Shown here: in pieces, positions 1 to 13,100 of the stretch | Numbering within the stretch: the stretch's first letter is position 1 | Layout: every line of letters starts with the position of its first letter | Source: Escallonia rubra | Taxonomy: Eukaryota; Streptophyta; Magnoliopsida; Escalloniales; Escalloniaceae | Assembly: GCA_033065855.1 (NCBI GenBank) | Contig: JAVXUO010002638.1 | Location: forward strand, 1 to 64,000 | Direction of reading: 5' to 3' | Length of the DNA: 64,000 nt | The notes under the pieces: generated by a model | The model's input: the letters and a program-made list of their open reading frames with translations, nothing else | Told to the model about the DNA's origin: nothing | Database searches by the model: none | Position numbers and translations under genes: made by a program

Positions 1-1595
1 GTACCTTATATGAAGACAGATGACAACATGATTTCAATTTCAAGTTGAACAGGTAGATTTTGCTGTCTTTTTTATACATACTTGCTGGATTATGCATGCC
101 TTCCTTTATGTAAACATTCACTTTACCATATTGAACTCAGTAAATTAAGAGTTGTACTCGATTAATTAGTTGACTTCTAGAAAGCATTGGCTAGCTGGGA
201 TTGTAACTCTCACAATCGGGAGTTACTTTCTAGTCTTTTTCCAGATAAAAATTAAGGCCGCATTTGGTAACATTTTGGTCCCCTTGATTCAAAGGCCTTT
301 AAAAGTGTTGTAATGTTGCATGCCTTTAGTATGCTCACTTATCGTAGACATGTACAATGTTGGTATTCAGGTACCCTCGTGTGCAATTGACATGACAAAG
401 TTAAAAAAAATGGAGAACAATAATGAGCAAGGTGTATTCATAATACTATCTTAAAGACAGTGATTTTCGCTTGCATCGTAACCCTGAAACAGTAGGCTTG
501 TTGCTCCAAAAATTGACTCTAGGATACAATGCCTGACTCTAATTCTCTATCTTAAGTCTGCGTACTAAGAGAAAGAAGAACCAAATTAGAACTCTGATGT
601 TTGCCAACCAAATTAGAACTCTGTTGTTTTTTTATAAAAGCAAAAAAATTTAATAGAAAGAATATGATGAAGTATCGATGTATTAGTAGCAGGTTAGAAG
701 TTGGAATTTATGTAGAACCCAAATGGCTGCTGCCTATGAAGAAATGTGTCTCATGAAGAGAGTTTCCAAGAGGCACCAATATCAATTTGTAACAGCTGGG
801 ACTACAACACAGCTACTCAGCCTAATACGTACAATGTAAGTAAGAAAAATAAATTAATTTGATTATTAATAACATTCCCCAATATTTTCTAAATATTGAA
901 TATGAAAACCTAAAGAACATGGCAATCTGTACAACATATTGCATATATGGATATCCTGAACCTATGGTGCGCAAAGTCCAAAATAAAGGCAGAGGAGATA
1001 AAACCTTGAGGTTATGACACTCCATGAATATTGCTCACATTGTATACAAATTCATTGGCTCTTTTAAGGCACCACATTATAGGTCATTTGCTTATCCTAG
1101 ATTAGCAAATACTCTAGAACTTGTTCGTGGGAAGCGACCTTGACTTCCACGTTTGTAAAGGAGAAGCCATCAGAAGCTTTTGCAACATCTCCTTCTTGCT
1201 TCACTAATTGCTAAGGGTTCATTAATAACAAATAGTCCAGCCTTACTCTATTGCCAAAAGCAACATTGCTAATTAGCGATGGAATTTTGTTAGTAACTGG
1301 GTAGATAACCCCCACTAGTTCCAGATTTTATTGCACTAGAAATGAAACCATATTGACCTCAAATTATCGGTAATAATCCCATTTGTCTCGTGGTCTTTAA
1401 TATTTTTCCACATGCTAGCAGTTTAACTTAGTTGAAAGATATTCAACGGCGAGTTTACATTTTTTCACCATTCTCCGAATGTAGTGTACTTTCCTTTTTT
1501 TTAGTAACAGGTCATTCTATTACCAATGAAAACCAACATCATCTTACATCTTCATCAGTGTGTTTCTATGCTTTTTAAAAGAATTACATCAACAA
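1..1595. other. Gene-free AT-rich stretch
   Basis: I see no convincing gene, RNA or terminal repeat here. Short open frames exist on both strands but lack recognisable motifs and have ordinary AT-rich composition. If the CACTA element ending at 13,100 is a single long element, this stretch could lie inside it, because its left terminus was not found in the window. Confidence 0.5.
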
Positions 1596-1599
1596 TGCT

Positions 1600-2345
1600 T
1601 AAGATTGTAACACTGTTAATGGTAGCTCCCAATTGCAGAACAACTGCTTATTGGTTTGAGTTGCTACAGCTTTTGGCCAGCTCAAGATTCTGTAGAACAT
1701 CCATTTCTGTATTTTTGCAATAATTTCAGAGCTCCTTTGTTGATTGCCACTGAAAATTCTCTGATTTCTCTTTTCCCAAATGCTGTAAGCTGTAACAGCC
1801 AATGCTAGTTTACTCAATCAGGTATGTAGCTTCCTACATAGCTGATTCCATATATCCTTTGCCATAGTGCATTCCATAAAGAGGCGCTCAATTGTTTCAC
1901 TAGTCTCAGAGCATACACTGCAATGATCTTCAGTCACCACATTCCAGGCTTTAAGTTTGTCCTTGGTCCTTAATTTCCTTTTGCATAGAAGCCATAGTAT
2001 AAAGGCACATTTTGGTATGTGTCCAGAAAACCATACCATTTTCCACCATTTCACTGCAGGGCTTTTGGTTCTTAATGCATTCCAAGCTGAATTAATGCTG
2101 AACTTGCCATTAGGGTTAGGCAACCATTTTGTGTAATCTTCACTTCCACCCACAATATGATATGCTGAGAGCTGGTTGTTCAACAGTCTTAAGCTTGAAG
2201 ATCTTGTAGGGATGTTTCATCCCCCTTGTTCCTCTGCTTCATTCACTTTCAGATTCAAAGCACTAGCAGCATCATACATAATTTTGAGCCCATATTGTTG
2301 TACAAGAGGGCCATTAAGTAGCCAATTATCTAACCAAATCCAAGT
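1600..2345 (-). pseudogene. LINE ORF2 C-terminal remnant (zf-RVT)
   Basis: This is a broken end of a non-LTR retrotransposon reverse-transcriptase polyprotein. Read on the - strand, it begins with WLDNWLLNGPL, the segment that precedes the zinc-binding domain in plant LINEs. It continues through PNGKFSINSAWNALR and WFSGHIPKCAFILWLLCKRK to the zinc-type block CSVCSETSETIERLFMEC (near 1,870-1,925), which is the reverse-transcriptase zinc-binding domain. The tail VTAYSIWEKRNQRIF is the usual end of such proteins. Stops interrupt the frame near 2,190-2,210 and at 1,818, so it is not functional. No poly(A) tail or target duplication was located. The family call is strong; the exact ends are approximate. 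Confidence 0.8.
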
Positions 2346-2349
2346 CTGA

Positions 2350-2422
2350 CAATATGTTTTGTCTTATCAGTCCTCTGTAGTGGTACTTCATGGCAATATG
2401 TTTTGTCTTATCAGTCCTCTGT
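2350..2422. repeat. 29-bp direct repeat, 44-bp offset
   Basis: A 29-base string starting caatatgttttgtcttatca occurs at 2,350-2,378 and again, identical, at 2,394-2,422. It looks like a recent local slippage or repair duplication in transposon debris. Confidence 0.85.
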
Positions 2423-3221
2423 CCTTTTTTTATTCTGAATTCATTTTGTACATCCTCCAAAGTACCTACTAGTGCAGGACCTTTAACATTTGTTTCATTC
2501 TCAGTTACATTTTTAGAATTCCCCAAACTCTTTCCTGAGGATTTTATCTTCCCTGTCACCATGAGGTTGAGCATAAGTTTTATTTGCTTCCTGCCATAGC
2601 CTGATTGCTTGTGATCTGGCCTGTGGAAAATGCCATTGATTATTGTCTTGAATATCTTAGCAACTGCTTTGCTTTATAGACCATCTAGCACAGTTTCAAG
2701 GGATAGTTTCCATCCCTCATCTAGTCATATCTAAACTGTTGCAATGCTTGAAAAGTAAAAATAGAAAAAACTTGATCTAAAAAGATTCTACACTATCACT
2801 AATTAGGGTTCATGTTGCATTGGTGATACTGTCTTAATATCTGGGAATAATATGTGGTTTTTAGTTTGTTCAGGTTTATAAAAATTATCAAAAGCATAGG
2901 GCTTCTGACTCTCTCCAGAATTGCACTTCTTTGAAGCAAAACTATAAACGGTATGCTTTCTTTCACCCTCTTTCTCTATTCCTTACTAGATTTCCTTATT
3001 AGGGATGGTGAGATTGTCTTTTGTATTTATGAGAGACCTTGTGCATTTTGATATGTGTCTGATCTTATTGATTGTGCGTGACATGAAAATGCTAGAAAGA
3101 TATAGGTCATTTAACTTATTGGTCATGACATGAAACTGGTTTGCTTTTTGAAATGTCTTAGTTCTTCCCTGTACTTCGCTTTTCTCTTATTTTATGGTGA
3201 AATTGTGATAGGGTGTTGAAG

Positions 3222-6200
3222 ATGGATAGGACTTGGATGTCAGTGAATTTTAGATATTGTGAAGAGTACAAGCTTGGAGTAAACCAGTTTATGCAGTTTG
3301 CTGTGTCTAATATGGGTAGTAATGCTATGCTAGCGTGTCCTTGTCGCAAATGCTTGAACGTTAACAGATTATATCCATCAGTGGTTAGGGAACATCTTTT
3401 TGATAATGGGATTCAGCAGAGTTACACACATTGGGTATATCACGGGGAAAGGTATGATAGTAGATCATATAGGACCTCTGATAATAATGATAATGAGAAT
3501 GGGAATGGCGATAATGAAGACATCAGAGACAATGGTCAACAAGAAGGTGATAGGATAGATGAGCTGATTAATAATGTATGCAGGGGAAACTTTATTGAAA
3601 CAGAACCTCAAGAAGGAACTGAACCAAGGGATGAAAGTGAAAGTAATACATACAACTTAAATGAAGATGAAGCAGGAAAGTTCTATAAACTCTTAAGGGA
3701 AGCACAGTGTGAGCTATATCCTGGCTGCACCTCTTTTACAACATTATCCTTTATCATTCACATGCTTCACTTAAAGGTTTTACACAAATGGAGCCAGAAA
3801 TCAGTTACCATGATGCTAGGGTTATTGAGTGCGGCTTTTCCCAATTGCAAAAAGCTTCCTAAGTCCTATTATGAGGCTAAAAACATGTTGCGGGGACTAG
3901 GATTGTCATATACAAGGATCCACGCGTGCAAATATGATTGTGTTCTGTTTTGGAAGGATAATGCTGACAAAGATAAGTGCCCAAAATGTGGGGAATCTAG
4001 ATGGCAAGCTGACAATGGTAAGGGCAAGAAAGTTCCCCACAAAATTCTTCGCCATTTTCCAATTAAACCTAGGCTCCAAAGATTCTACATGTCTAAGGAA
4101 ACAGCTGCTAACATGAACTGGCATAAAGATAAACGGCTAGATGATGGGAAAGTCTTAAGGCACCCAGCCGATGGCATAACATGGAAGGAATTTGACAAAG
4201 AGCATGAGTTGTTCGCACAAGAGGCTCGAAATATTAGGCTTGGACTAGCAACTGATGGTTTTAATCCATTTGGTAACATGAGTACATCTTATAGCATGTG
4301 GCCGGTAATTGTGATACCATACAATCTGCCCCCTTGGATGCTCATGAAGGAGCAATACATGATGATGTCGTTACTTATTCCTGGTCCTAAGGCGCCAGGG
4401 AAAGACTTTGATGTCTACATGCAGCCACTTATAGATGAGTTAAAAGAGCTTTGGGAATACGGGCTCCCAACATATGATGCTTCTACTAAAGAGTATTTTC
4501 AGATGCATGCAGCTGTGATTTGGACTATAAGTGACTTTCCGGCATATTCATATTTTTCATCGTGGAGTACGAAAGGGTACTTAGCTTGTCCCACATGCAA
4601 TGAGGATACAAGTTCACAGAAATTGAGGAGTAAGATAGGTTACACAGGACATCGTCGACTCTTAGATGAGAATCATCCATGGCGGAGGAGCAAGGAATTC
4701 AATGGTAAGCTTGAGAAAAGAAAGAGACCTAGGGAGTATTCAGGCGATGATGTACTAGAGCAGTTGGTACATGTTCCAGATCACAGACCGGGGAAGCATC
4801 CAAGCAATAAGAAAAGAAAGCGTACAGCTGATGAACTAAATTGGATTAAGAGGAGTATATTTTTTGATTTGCCTTATTGGCCAACTCTAAAGTTAAGACA
4901 TAATCTCGATGTTATGCACATCGAGAAAAATGTTTGTGATAATGTGTTGGGGACTTTACTTGATATTGAGGGGAAAACAAAGGATACTGTGAAGGCAAGA
5001 GAGGATCTGAAGGACATGAATATAAGGAAGGAATTACATCTACATGCAAATAGTAATGGTACGTATACAATGCCGCCTGCGCGTTACACCTTGACAAAGA
5101 AAGAAAAGAAAGGGTATTGTGAGTTCTTAAAGGCAGTGAAATTTCCAGATGGATATGCATCTAACATATCACGATGTGCAAATGTTGGTGATGGCAAGGT
5201 ATCCGGCATGAAAAGTCATGATTGCCATGTTATGCTACAACGGTTGATCCCAGTTGGTATGCGTGGATACTTGCCCAAGGATGTCCATGGTCCATTGGTT
5301 GAATTGGGAGAGTTTTTCAAGTCTTTATGCTCTAAGACATTGGAAGTGGAAGAGGTAGAAAGGCTAGAGAAAGACATCGTCTTTATCCTCTGTAAGTTGG
5401 AAAGGATATTCCCACCTGCATTTTTTGATGTCATGGTCCACCTAGTAGTTCACTTGCCACGTGAGGCCTTACTTGGGGGGCCAGTTTCTTGCCGTTGGAT
5501 GTATCCAATTGAGAGGCACCTGGGCTCTTTGAAGCAGTATGTAAGCAATAAAGCCCGTCCCGAAGGCTCAATTGCAGAGGCCGTCTCCATTACCGAATGC
5601 TTAACATTTTGTTCGATGTATCTTAATGATGTAGAGACTAGGTTCAATCAAGAAGAGCGCAATTATGATGGCGGGGAAGTGGATCAGCAGGATGAAACAT
5701 TTCCTTTCACACAAATGGTTCGTCCATTTGGCGCTTCAAAGCTTGAATTCATACCATCCGAAGAACTAGAAAAAATGCAGTGGTATATCCTTAATAACTG
5801 TGAGGAAGTTGATGACTTTAAAGCGTAAGTCCACAACTTTGGGTGTTGTTTTACCAATTCATTTCAGTAAGTATTCTGTTTTTTATTGCTATGGTGTCTC
5901 ATACTTGTATGTTTAATGCTTAGTGAGCACAAGGCAGAGTTAGAGAACCAATGTTCTCTTAATGTAACTAGGAGGCATCAAGAGGAGTTTCCAAACTGGT
6001 TTAAGAACCGTGTAAGTTATTGAACAGGTTGCCTTTTTATTTTTTTCGAGGATCTCTAGTTTATTTGCTTATAGTGTTTCATGTCATTTGTTTAGATAAT
6101 GAAGTCATACAATGAGAAACTACCTGAAGCTACCGATGTTATATATGCACTTGCATGCGGGCCTGACGTACGGTGGAAGCGATATCCTGCTTGTATTGTA

Positions 6201-6854
6201 AATAATGTTAGGTTTCACACAAAAGATCGTGATAGTCATCGTAAGACTCAAAATAGTGGCCTGGTTGTTGAAGGTGAGCACGAGGGAGCGGCGATTGACT
6301 ACTATGGTGTCTTGACTGATGTGATTGAGCTGAAATACATTAGAGACAAAAGAGTTGTTTTATTTAAGTGTGAATGGTTCAACACTAATCCTAAAACAGG
6401 AATACACATCACTGAGGGTTTCACAAGCATTAAAATTACTGGTCATTGGTACCAAAGTCAGCCATATGTGTTAGCGAGTCAGGCAAACCAGGTCTATTAT
6501 GTTAATGACACAAAGTTAGGGGCAAATTGGCAAGTGGTGCAAAGGTTTAAACACAGACACTTGTGGGATATACCAGAAACTGAGCCTATTGACATGGTCA
6601 TTGAAAGTGAAGAAGTTTATCAAGAAAATGGCTCACCAACAGTACGACGAAGTGTTCAGATTGATCAGAATGAAGTGGGTGAGTTGCTTAGGCACGATGC
6701 TGAACCGATCATTGTTGAGAGAGTCACAGAGCCTGTTGAGGGTCCTCAAGAGATCAGAGACGACGAAGAGGATGATACACTTATCGAGTATTCTGGTGAT
6801 GAAGAAGACATATTATGTAGTGAGGATGATGATAGTGATGCAGAAGATATATAA
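3222..6854 (+). CDS. TNP2-type CACTA transposase (three exons)
   Basis: This is the DDE-type transposase expected to cut and paste CACTA elements in the nucleus. Predicted exons are 3,222-5,824, 5,924-6,011 and 6,096-6,854, all with GT-AG borders and matching phases, giving about 1,149 residues. I chose the start at 3,222 (MDRTWMS) over 3,213 because CACTA transposases commonly begin this way. The N-terminus is the transposase-associated zinc domain (ACPCRKC near residue 40). The Transposase_21 core follows, with LATDGFNPFG near residue 342 holding a likely catalytic Asp, and DVMHIEKNV near residue 562. A DUF4218-type block lies around 670-790, and the third exon encodes a DUF4216-type domain with an acidic tail. 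No internal stop is seen, so it may be functional, though the element lacks a visible left end. Confidence 0.9.
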
Positions 6855-7098
6855 ACTTCTTATATTTCAAATACATCAATGAACATGTGAAACTGTTGTA
6901 TATGCTCTGTGTTTTTTGCGTGTGAAACTACTATATATGTTAAGTGTTGCTTTAATTTCTCTTCTAACCGTAGCTCCTAGTCTAAATTATGACATTTAAA
7001 GTAACCTAACCTTCAATGCTACACGCATATCGACTGCCGGACTTTTACATTTACGCTGCATTACATTGATATGTCAAGTAAGCAGGTGAGTAGCTGGC

Positions 7099-9022
7099 AT
7101 GAATTCCTCAAACAGAGTCCCCCAGAGCGGTGGACCAGGAAATCTAACGCGTTTACGGAAGCGATTGGCATCACAAATGCCAAATGAGGTAGTCACTCCA
7201 CCTCGAGAGGCTTCAGCATTCGATGTACAGGGAGAAGCCACACCTACCAGCATCAATGCTAGATCAATCACTTCAGCTCAAATGGCTTCCCCCAGCGATG
7301 TGGCACGTGCAACTGTCAGCCCACAAGTTGAATCTCCTGCTAGTAGTGTTGGTATGATCATATGCAATTAAGATGGTCTACCTTTAACAATAGCCTTGCC
7401 CACATGTTAAATGCTACCTAAAGTCACATGGTTTTGTAAGTGCAGGATCTGCTCCTATAAAGAACGTACGCGGTAAGACTAAGGGAATAGGAACCTCAAA
7501 GATGGTCGAAACCACAGGAAAAATTCAGTTAGTTGTCGATGCTGAGAAGGGAAGACCTGTTGATCGACTCGCATCAGCTAAGTATGCTAATGAGATAGGT
7601 ATTATAGTTAGGAGTTTTATCCCTGCTGGGGTAAAGTCATGGCAGTCCATTCCACAAAGTCAGATAGATTTAATCCATGAGCGGCTTGGGGTAACAATCA
7701 TTTCACAGCTTGTTCAATCAAAATTTTGTAGTATGTAAATGCAACTTGTATGAATAAAATGGGCATTAACTTGCAGGACAAATTTGAAGTGATTAATGAT
7801 GGTCCTCATGTGAAGAGATACACCGAAACATTACTTAAGACTTCCTTAAGGAACTTCAAGTTTTCTTTAAAGGCAAAGTGGAATGCACTAATTGAAGGAA
7901 ATGGCCCCTTGAACATATGTTTGACACCTGCACAGGCACGTATTTTTTTTTGCTTTTGGTGGAATGTCGTGTTTCATTTCATAGTCAACACAATTGTTTA
8001 CACTTTTACATCCCTCACAATGTAAGTCCTAAACCACCTTCCTATCTAGGTATGCATATATCTTTCCATGCCACCATTGCCTCATTGGCCTTACTTGGTT
8101 CTTTTTCATGCCACACATGCACGTCTTCACCCTCCTGAAGGGATGGAAGTCAAAGACTGGGAGATGTACTGTGACTTATGGGAACGTGAAGATTATGCGG
8201 TATGTTTGACTGCATTTTGCTATTTACAATGATGCTTGAGGGGAAACTTTGAGTGTCCAATTAAATGCCATCTAATTGTTTATTAAAATTCAGGATAGAT
8301 GTCGTAAAAATAAACAAAACAGAGATGAACTCAAGACACATCATGTCACTGGTTCACAGTCGTTTGTGGTTGCTCGCTCGGAGATGGTACTTGATTAAGC
8401 CTTAGCTTTTTGGTTTAATGTTTAAATCATCTTAATGTGAATGTAGATCATCTAATTATTTGCAGAAAGATCCTGAAACTCAGAAAGAACCAGATCAGAT
8501 TGTGTTTCACAAGCGTACATATTTCTCTAAGAAACACAATAAGTTTATCACGGATGAAGTCGAGTCAAACCAGGTAACAAACTGCCATTTACAATGATAA
8601 TTTTCCGTGTTAGAAGCCACACATTATTTGATTAATTTCACTATCAATTTCAGAAACAAATGGAAGAAATGCTGTCCGAGAATCCACAAATGGACCCAGC
8701 GGAGATTGCAAAGACCGTTCTAGACAAGAGCAAAAAGCCAGGTCGTATTAAGGGTCTCGGGTTTGGGCCAAGACCGCCCACGTCCCTATCTCAACAATCA
8801 GTTTTGGAGGAAGCCCGGCGTCGTGCTGCTTTGGAAGATGAGCTACAAGAGTACAAGGCTCTTATGCATGAGCAACAATTGGAGCTCAATTCTCAGAAAT
8901 TAGAGGTAGCGACGTACAAGTCACTCATGCAAGAACAACAAGCCCGACTTGACCGGATGGAAGCTATGATGAATCTCCAAATGGCTCAACCACCATCTTT
9001 TCACTCATCCACGAATACTTAG
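7099..9022 (+). CDS. TNPA-like CACTA protein (Transposase_24 type)
   Basis: This is the second gene of CACTA element 1, probably the DNA-binding partner that recognises subterminal repeats. Exons I can phase are 7,099-7,351, 7,446-7,690, 7,777 to about 7,940, about 8,115-8,199, 8,294-8,386, 8,466-8,573 and 8,654-9,022. The block RSFIPAGVKSWQSIP and the following exon with KAKWNALIEG are typical of plant Ptta/En/Spm proteins. The last exon holds a coiled coil with an internal repeat (EYKALMHEQQ, then TYKSLMQEQQ). The border between the third and fourth exons is not canonical: GCACGT occurs at both edges and no AG acceptor fits. It starts 245 bp after the transposase stop, on the same strand. 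Confidence 0.75.
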
Positions 9023-9029
9023 AGGTTCC

Positions 9030-9953
9030 TTTCGATTCCCTAATCTTTCTCTTAATATCTTCCTGAGTGTTTGTGTAGATACACCTACCTGCCTATTGAT
9101 GTCCTATAGCCTTTTATTTTTAAAATTTTTTTGCTTTAAAGTTAGTTGAATTAATCCCTACCAGATCAGATGTACACTAGTAAGTTTATCCCTAAGCTAT
9201 ATATTCCCAACTTGAGGTTTAGTTTACAAAACAAAATTAGTCTAGTAATATCCCTACATCTAGTCCCCAGTTAATTAGCAGAATGTTTCTTATTGCTTTG
9301 TATTAGTAGCTTTTTCTAGCTCCTAATACTCTAATGTATCCACTGCTTGGTCACCTGAGATAGGCTTTTCATGGATTGACTTTGCTACTTGAAGATTCTA
9401 TCATTTTGTTCACCCCATATCTTGTACACAGTGACTGTAGCTCCTACTTCCATGAGCATAGCATGAAAGTGTTTCACAAGTTATATGTTATGAAAGCTTG
9501 TTTATGTAAAATAGTTTAGCTAAGGCCTTCGCTTACACATCTAGAACTTTTATTCACACTCACCAAAACACTTACACACCTGCACATGAATAAACTATCT
9601 CGTCTCCTTCCCCTTGCACTGAATCCCTGCCTCCCTCCCACACATGCGCTCGCGCGTGCACACACACGATGTCTAATTACAAACAACTGCATAAATTACA
9701 CATGCCTTTGGTCGCAAGCACTGAACTCACACACATAGCACACTCTGCACCTTCACACCTTTGCTTCACATATCTACAAAGTGCACCCGCACACACACAC
9801 ACACACACACACACACAGCTGCACAAATTACACAGGCTTCTACTCGCACACACTAGACACCTTCACAATAACTTGGTTCAGTAAAGTAAAGTCAACTCCT
9901 CTGCATTCACTGAGATAATACTATTCTGCCCTGTTACGCACACCCCCAAGGCG

Positions 9954-9998
<45 letters not shown>

Positions 9999-12335
9999 AC
10001 GCTCGCGCACGCACGCACACACACACACACACTGTGATTACACAGTATTGCACAATTACACGCGCCTTTGTTTACACATATTGAACTCACACACAGAGCA
10101 CACCCTGCACCTTCACACCCCTGCTTCACATATCTAAAAAGTGCACACACATGCACAAATTGTAAAACTGATTAACAGCCAAAGTATTAAAAGATAAGTG
10201 ATAGGGATTGCCATTATTATTACAAGTACAAAATGGGCGGCAGAGCGGAAGTAGAAAATGGACGATGGTGTTTCAAAGTACATTGTTGATGCATGTTGGG
10301 ATGTACATTAGAGACGTTCTCTATGCAGTGCTTCATGGCTGCATTTATCCGTGACTTTTAGGTTAGGTATTTATCCATGACCATACCTTGGATTTATCCT
10401 CTTATTTGATTTTTCAATCCCCCATCTATACGCTGTCTAGGTTAAAACTTTTACCATAATTTTCATAGGTGAGCTAGGCCAGCCTTTAGGGATTTGATCG
10501 GGAAATTGAGATAATTGCTTACGATTGACACTATGCTATAAGTTTCACTTATTTATTGTCGAAGCTATAAAGGATATAATTCAATCTCCCGCCATGTACA
10601 GGTACCGAAACATTAAAATCATTACTATGTGAGGTTGAGTTAATTCAATAAGGATATCGCAAAAGATTATAAGGTACTTAGTTTTCTTTTAGTGCTCAGT
10701 AGGGGTTACTTTCTAGTAGGTTATTCTGGTTTTGAAGAGTGTTGCTGATACTAGACTGTGGTACAGGTAGCAGGCCTTCAGTAGAGTGTGGTACTGATGG
10801 GTTTGTAGGTGGTAAGGGGCTTATGCAAATCTGGAATAGGTAGTGGTTGTCTTTTGAGGAATGAGTAGGGTTAGGCTTATTGGGAATGAAGGGTTGGAAT
10901 GAGCTGGTAGGCCTAGAATGAAGAGCTTGGTAGTGTGGCTTAGAGTGAATTCTAATTAACATCAGATCCATTAAAATGAGAGAATTCCAGTTAACGTGAC
11001 GGTTTTTTTAAGTTACCTTGGGTACAAGTTACATACTGAATTTGCTTCCCCAGAACTCGATGTTGCTTTAGAACTATGGGATGCTAATGATTTAAAATCA
11101 TTACTGTGTGATGCTATCGTTGAATGATATCTCGTTCTAAGTAATAATCTTCCCAATCAGGTTCACCTTCTTATAGGCAAGGCATATAAAGTACTTTAGA
11201 GTGGTTGTCGCCTTCCGCCAACTAAAAGCCCTGGACTCTAGTGTCCAACACACATATTCAGCTCACTCTTCCTATCCACTCCACTAGAAAGAAGCCCCTC
11301 ATTCAGTCAAGCACGTGCAACCTCTGAACCTCAACAACAAACCTCACGCCTCCATAACTTCATTTTTCTGTTTCATTATGTTTTCCTTATAGAGTTCTAA
11401 TTTCTTGTCATATAGCATACGTTCTCATCTTAATAAATTATATCATAGTAACAATATTCAAAGTGAAAAGTTTTTTTTGGGGGGGGGGGGGGGAAGGAAC
11501 CCATTGTTTGCAAGGCAATTTTATGGCACATTTAATAGGTCATGTTTAGTCCATAGCTTTCGGAAATTCTAGCCCGCCCTGATTAAAATCCTTTGAAGTC
11601 CAACCACTGAATAGCCCTACTTTCTAAACTAAGCTCCAACTATTTGGAAAATATGAACTTTATTTATAACATAATTCCACCCAACGGAACTCGATGTTAC
11701 TTTATATCTAATCTTTTTCCCCACAATCGCTCTTTTTAGCCAGGCTATTCATGGTCCAAGCTAGAACTACTATAAGTGCATCATAAATTTTAGTTCTAAT
11801 TAAGGATACGATTGTATTACATAGATTGCCGGTGGAGTGTTGCTTTTCAGATAGAGATTTCATTTGTAAACGTTCATCGTATATATGTTGCACTGAACAA
11901 GTTTAATTTCTTTAGCTATCTTATACTTGCTTCTTAAGAGGCTAAACATGATTGAGTAATTTGATTGTACGCGCATTTGTGATAAGAAAAAAAGATGTAA
12001 TTGATTGTGGTGGATTGCATGGAGTATGTAGATCGAGGTTTCAATTCCTCTTTTCATTTTTAATGCAGGCTTGCGATCATTGTTCTTTTAGTTGTGGTGT
12101 TCTTGGATGCGATATATATACGGATCATCTTTGGACATGATATGAAGCAAGAGGTCGATATTTTGTGTCACCGACATGATGGTTTTCTTTTTTGGCATCA
12201 ACATGTGCATTGTATAGTTCTAATTTTTACTTAGAATATATGTCAAGCTTTGTTGCTAAATGTACTTATGTCCTCGCCTTGTAACCAAGTAAATCTTTGT
12301 AATGGATAGCATTAGTTTTATATATTAGATTAAAA
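9030..12335. other. Gene-free interior of CACTA element 1
   Basis: About 3.3 kb between the TNPA-like gene and the right subterminal array. It contains duplicated CA-rich microsatellites (9,670-10,160) and a G-run near 11,480. I found no coding region with recognisable motifs; the open frames in the CA tracts are low-complexity artefacts. Confidence 0.6.
9670..10160. repeat. Duplicated CA-rich microsatellite block
   Basis: Two similar blocks, about 9,690-9,840 and 10,050-10,160, share phrases such as gaactcacacaca, ctgcaccttcacac and tgcttcacatatct. Pure (CA)n tracts lie at about 9,790-9,817 and 9,961-10,030, the second with gcgcgcgc and cacgcacgcac interruptions. The alternating purine-pyrimidine tract could form Z-DNA. 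Confidence 0.8.
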
Positions 12336-12339
12336 ATTT

Positions 12340-13100
12340 TTCTACTATATGTCGCTTAATCTTTCTATTATTTGTCGTTAATTAAAATCTTTAGAATTTG
12401 ATACTCATCAAAGAACAAAATATTCGTCGCTAAAGGGGCAACAAGTAATGACAATTTTTTTGTCGGTGAATGTAGTTTTTTAACGACGAATTAGAGATGT
12501 CAAGAAAGATTTGTGACGATTACTGTTTTTTGTGACGAATTTGAGTTCATCAACAAATGCTACCATTATTGACGAAGAAAAAAATATGTCAAGGAAGAAT
12601 TTTTTGTTTTCTTGACGAATTTAAAATCGTCAACAAATGTCACTATTATCGACGAATTAAGTATGTCAAGGAAAGTTTGTGACGATCAACGTTTTTATTG
12701 ACGAACTTGAGTTCGTCAACAAAGGAAACATTTAGCGACGAAAGAAAGATGTCAAGTGAAAACAGACTGACGATGACTCATTTCTTGATGAATCCAAGTT
12801 CGTCGACAAATTAATTCATTCTTGACGAACTTGAACATCCAGCGACAAATTCCAGCAACCTATTACGATGAAATTGTTCGTCGTTAAATATTGGACATTC
12901 CTTGACGAAGTAAAAAATCGTCAACAAATCTACCTTTTCTCGACGAACACATGTATTCGTCGAAAAATACATTTCTTAACGGCGAGTCTTTGACGAACTG
13001 CGTGACAAATTTTTTTTCGTCACTGAATGTCTTTCTTGACGAATAAGAGACCTTTCCCGACGAACCGTGTTCGTCGTTGAAGGCCAATTTTCTTGTAGTG
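12340..13100 (+). repeat. Right subterminal array and TIR of CACTA element 1
   Basis: Many short direct and inverted copies of a core like tgacgaa / ttcgtca(a) fill this stretch and end at the terminus ttttcttgtagtg (13,088-13,100). In En/Spm-type elements such subterminal repeats are binding sites for the TNPA protein. The core here differs from the gcgacgga core of the other CACTA elements in this window, so it belongs to a separate subfamily. Confidence 0.85.

Larger units (their letters stand above)
3222..13100 (+). mobile_element. CACTA (En/Spm) element 1, left end not found
   Basis: The element carries two genes in the usual CACTA order: a TNP2-type transposase (3,222-6,854) and a TNPA-like gene (7,099-9,022), both on the + strand. 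A terminal region rich in tgacgaa/ttcgtca motifs (12,340-13,090) leads to a canonical right terminus, ttttcttgtagtg, ending at 13,100. The flank is ggt, but no matching CACTACAAGAAAA left terminus lies upstream in this window. The listed start is therefore only the transposase start codon, and the real left end is upstream of base 1 or lost. The right end sits inside a Gypsy gag gene that it truncates. Confidence 0.8.

Noticed and set aside
2326..2574. - strand frame with TDKTKHIAMKYHY, like the RNase H end of Copia polyproteins
   Set aside because: Only a very short motif matches and it overlaps the tandem 29-bp repeat; too little for a feature call.
9878..10156. Cys/Val-rich - strand frame
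   Set aside because: Encoded by the CA microsatellite; it has no homology-like features.
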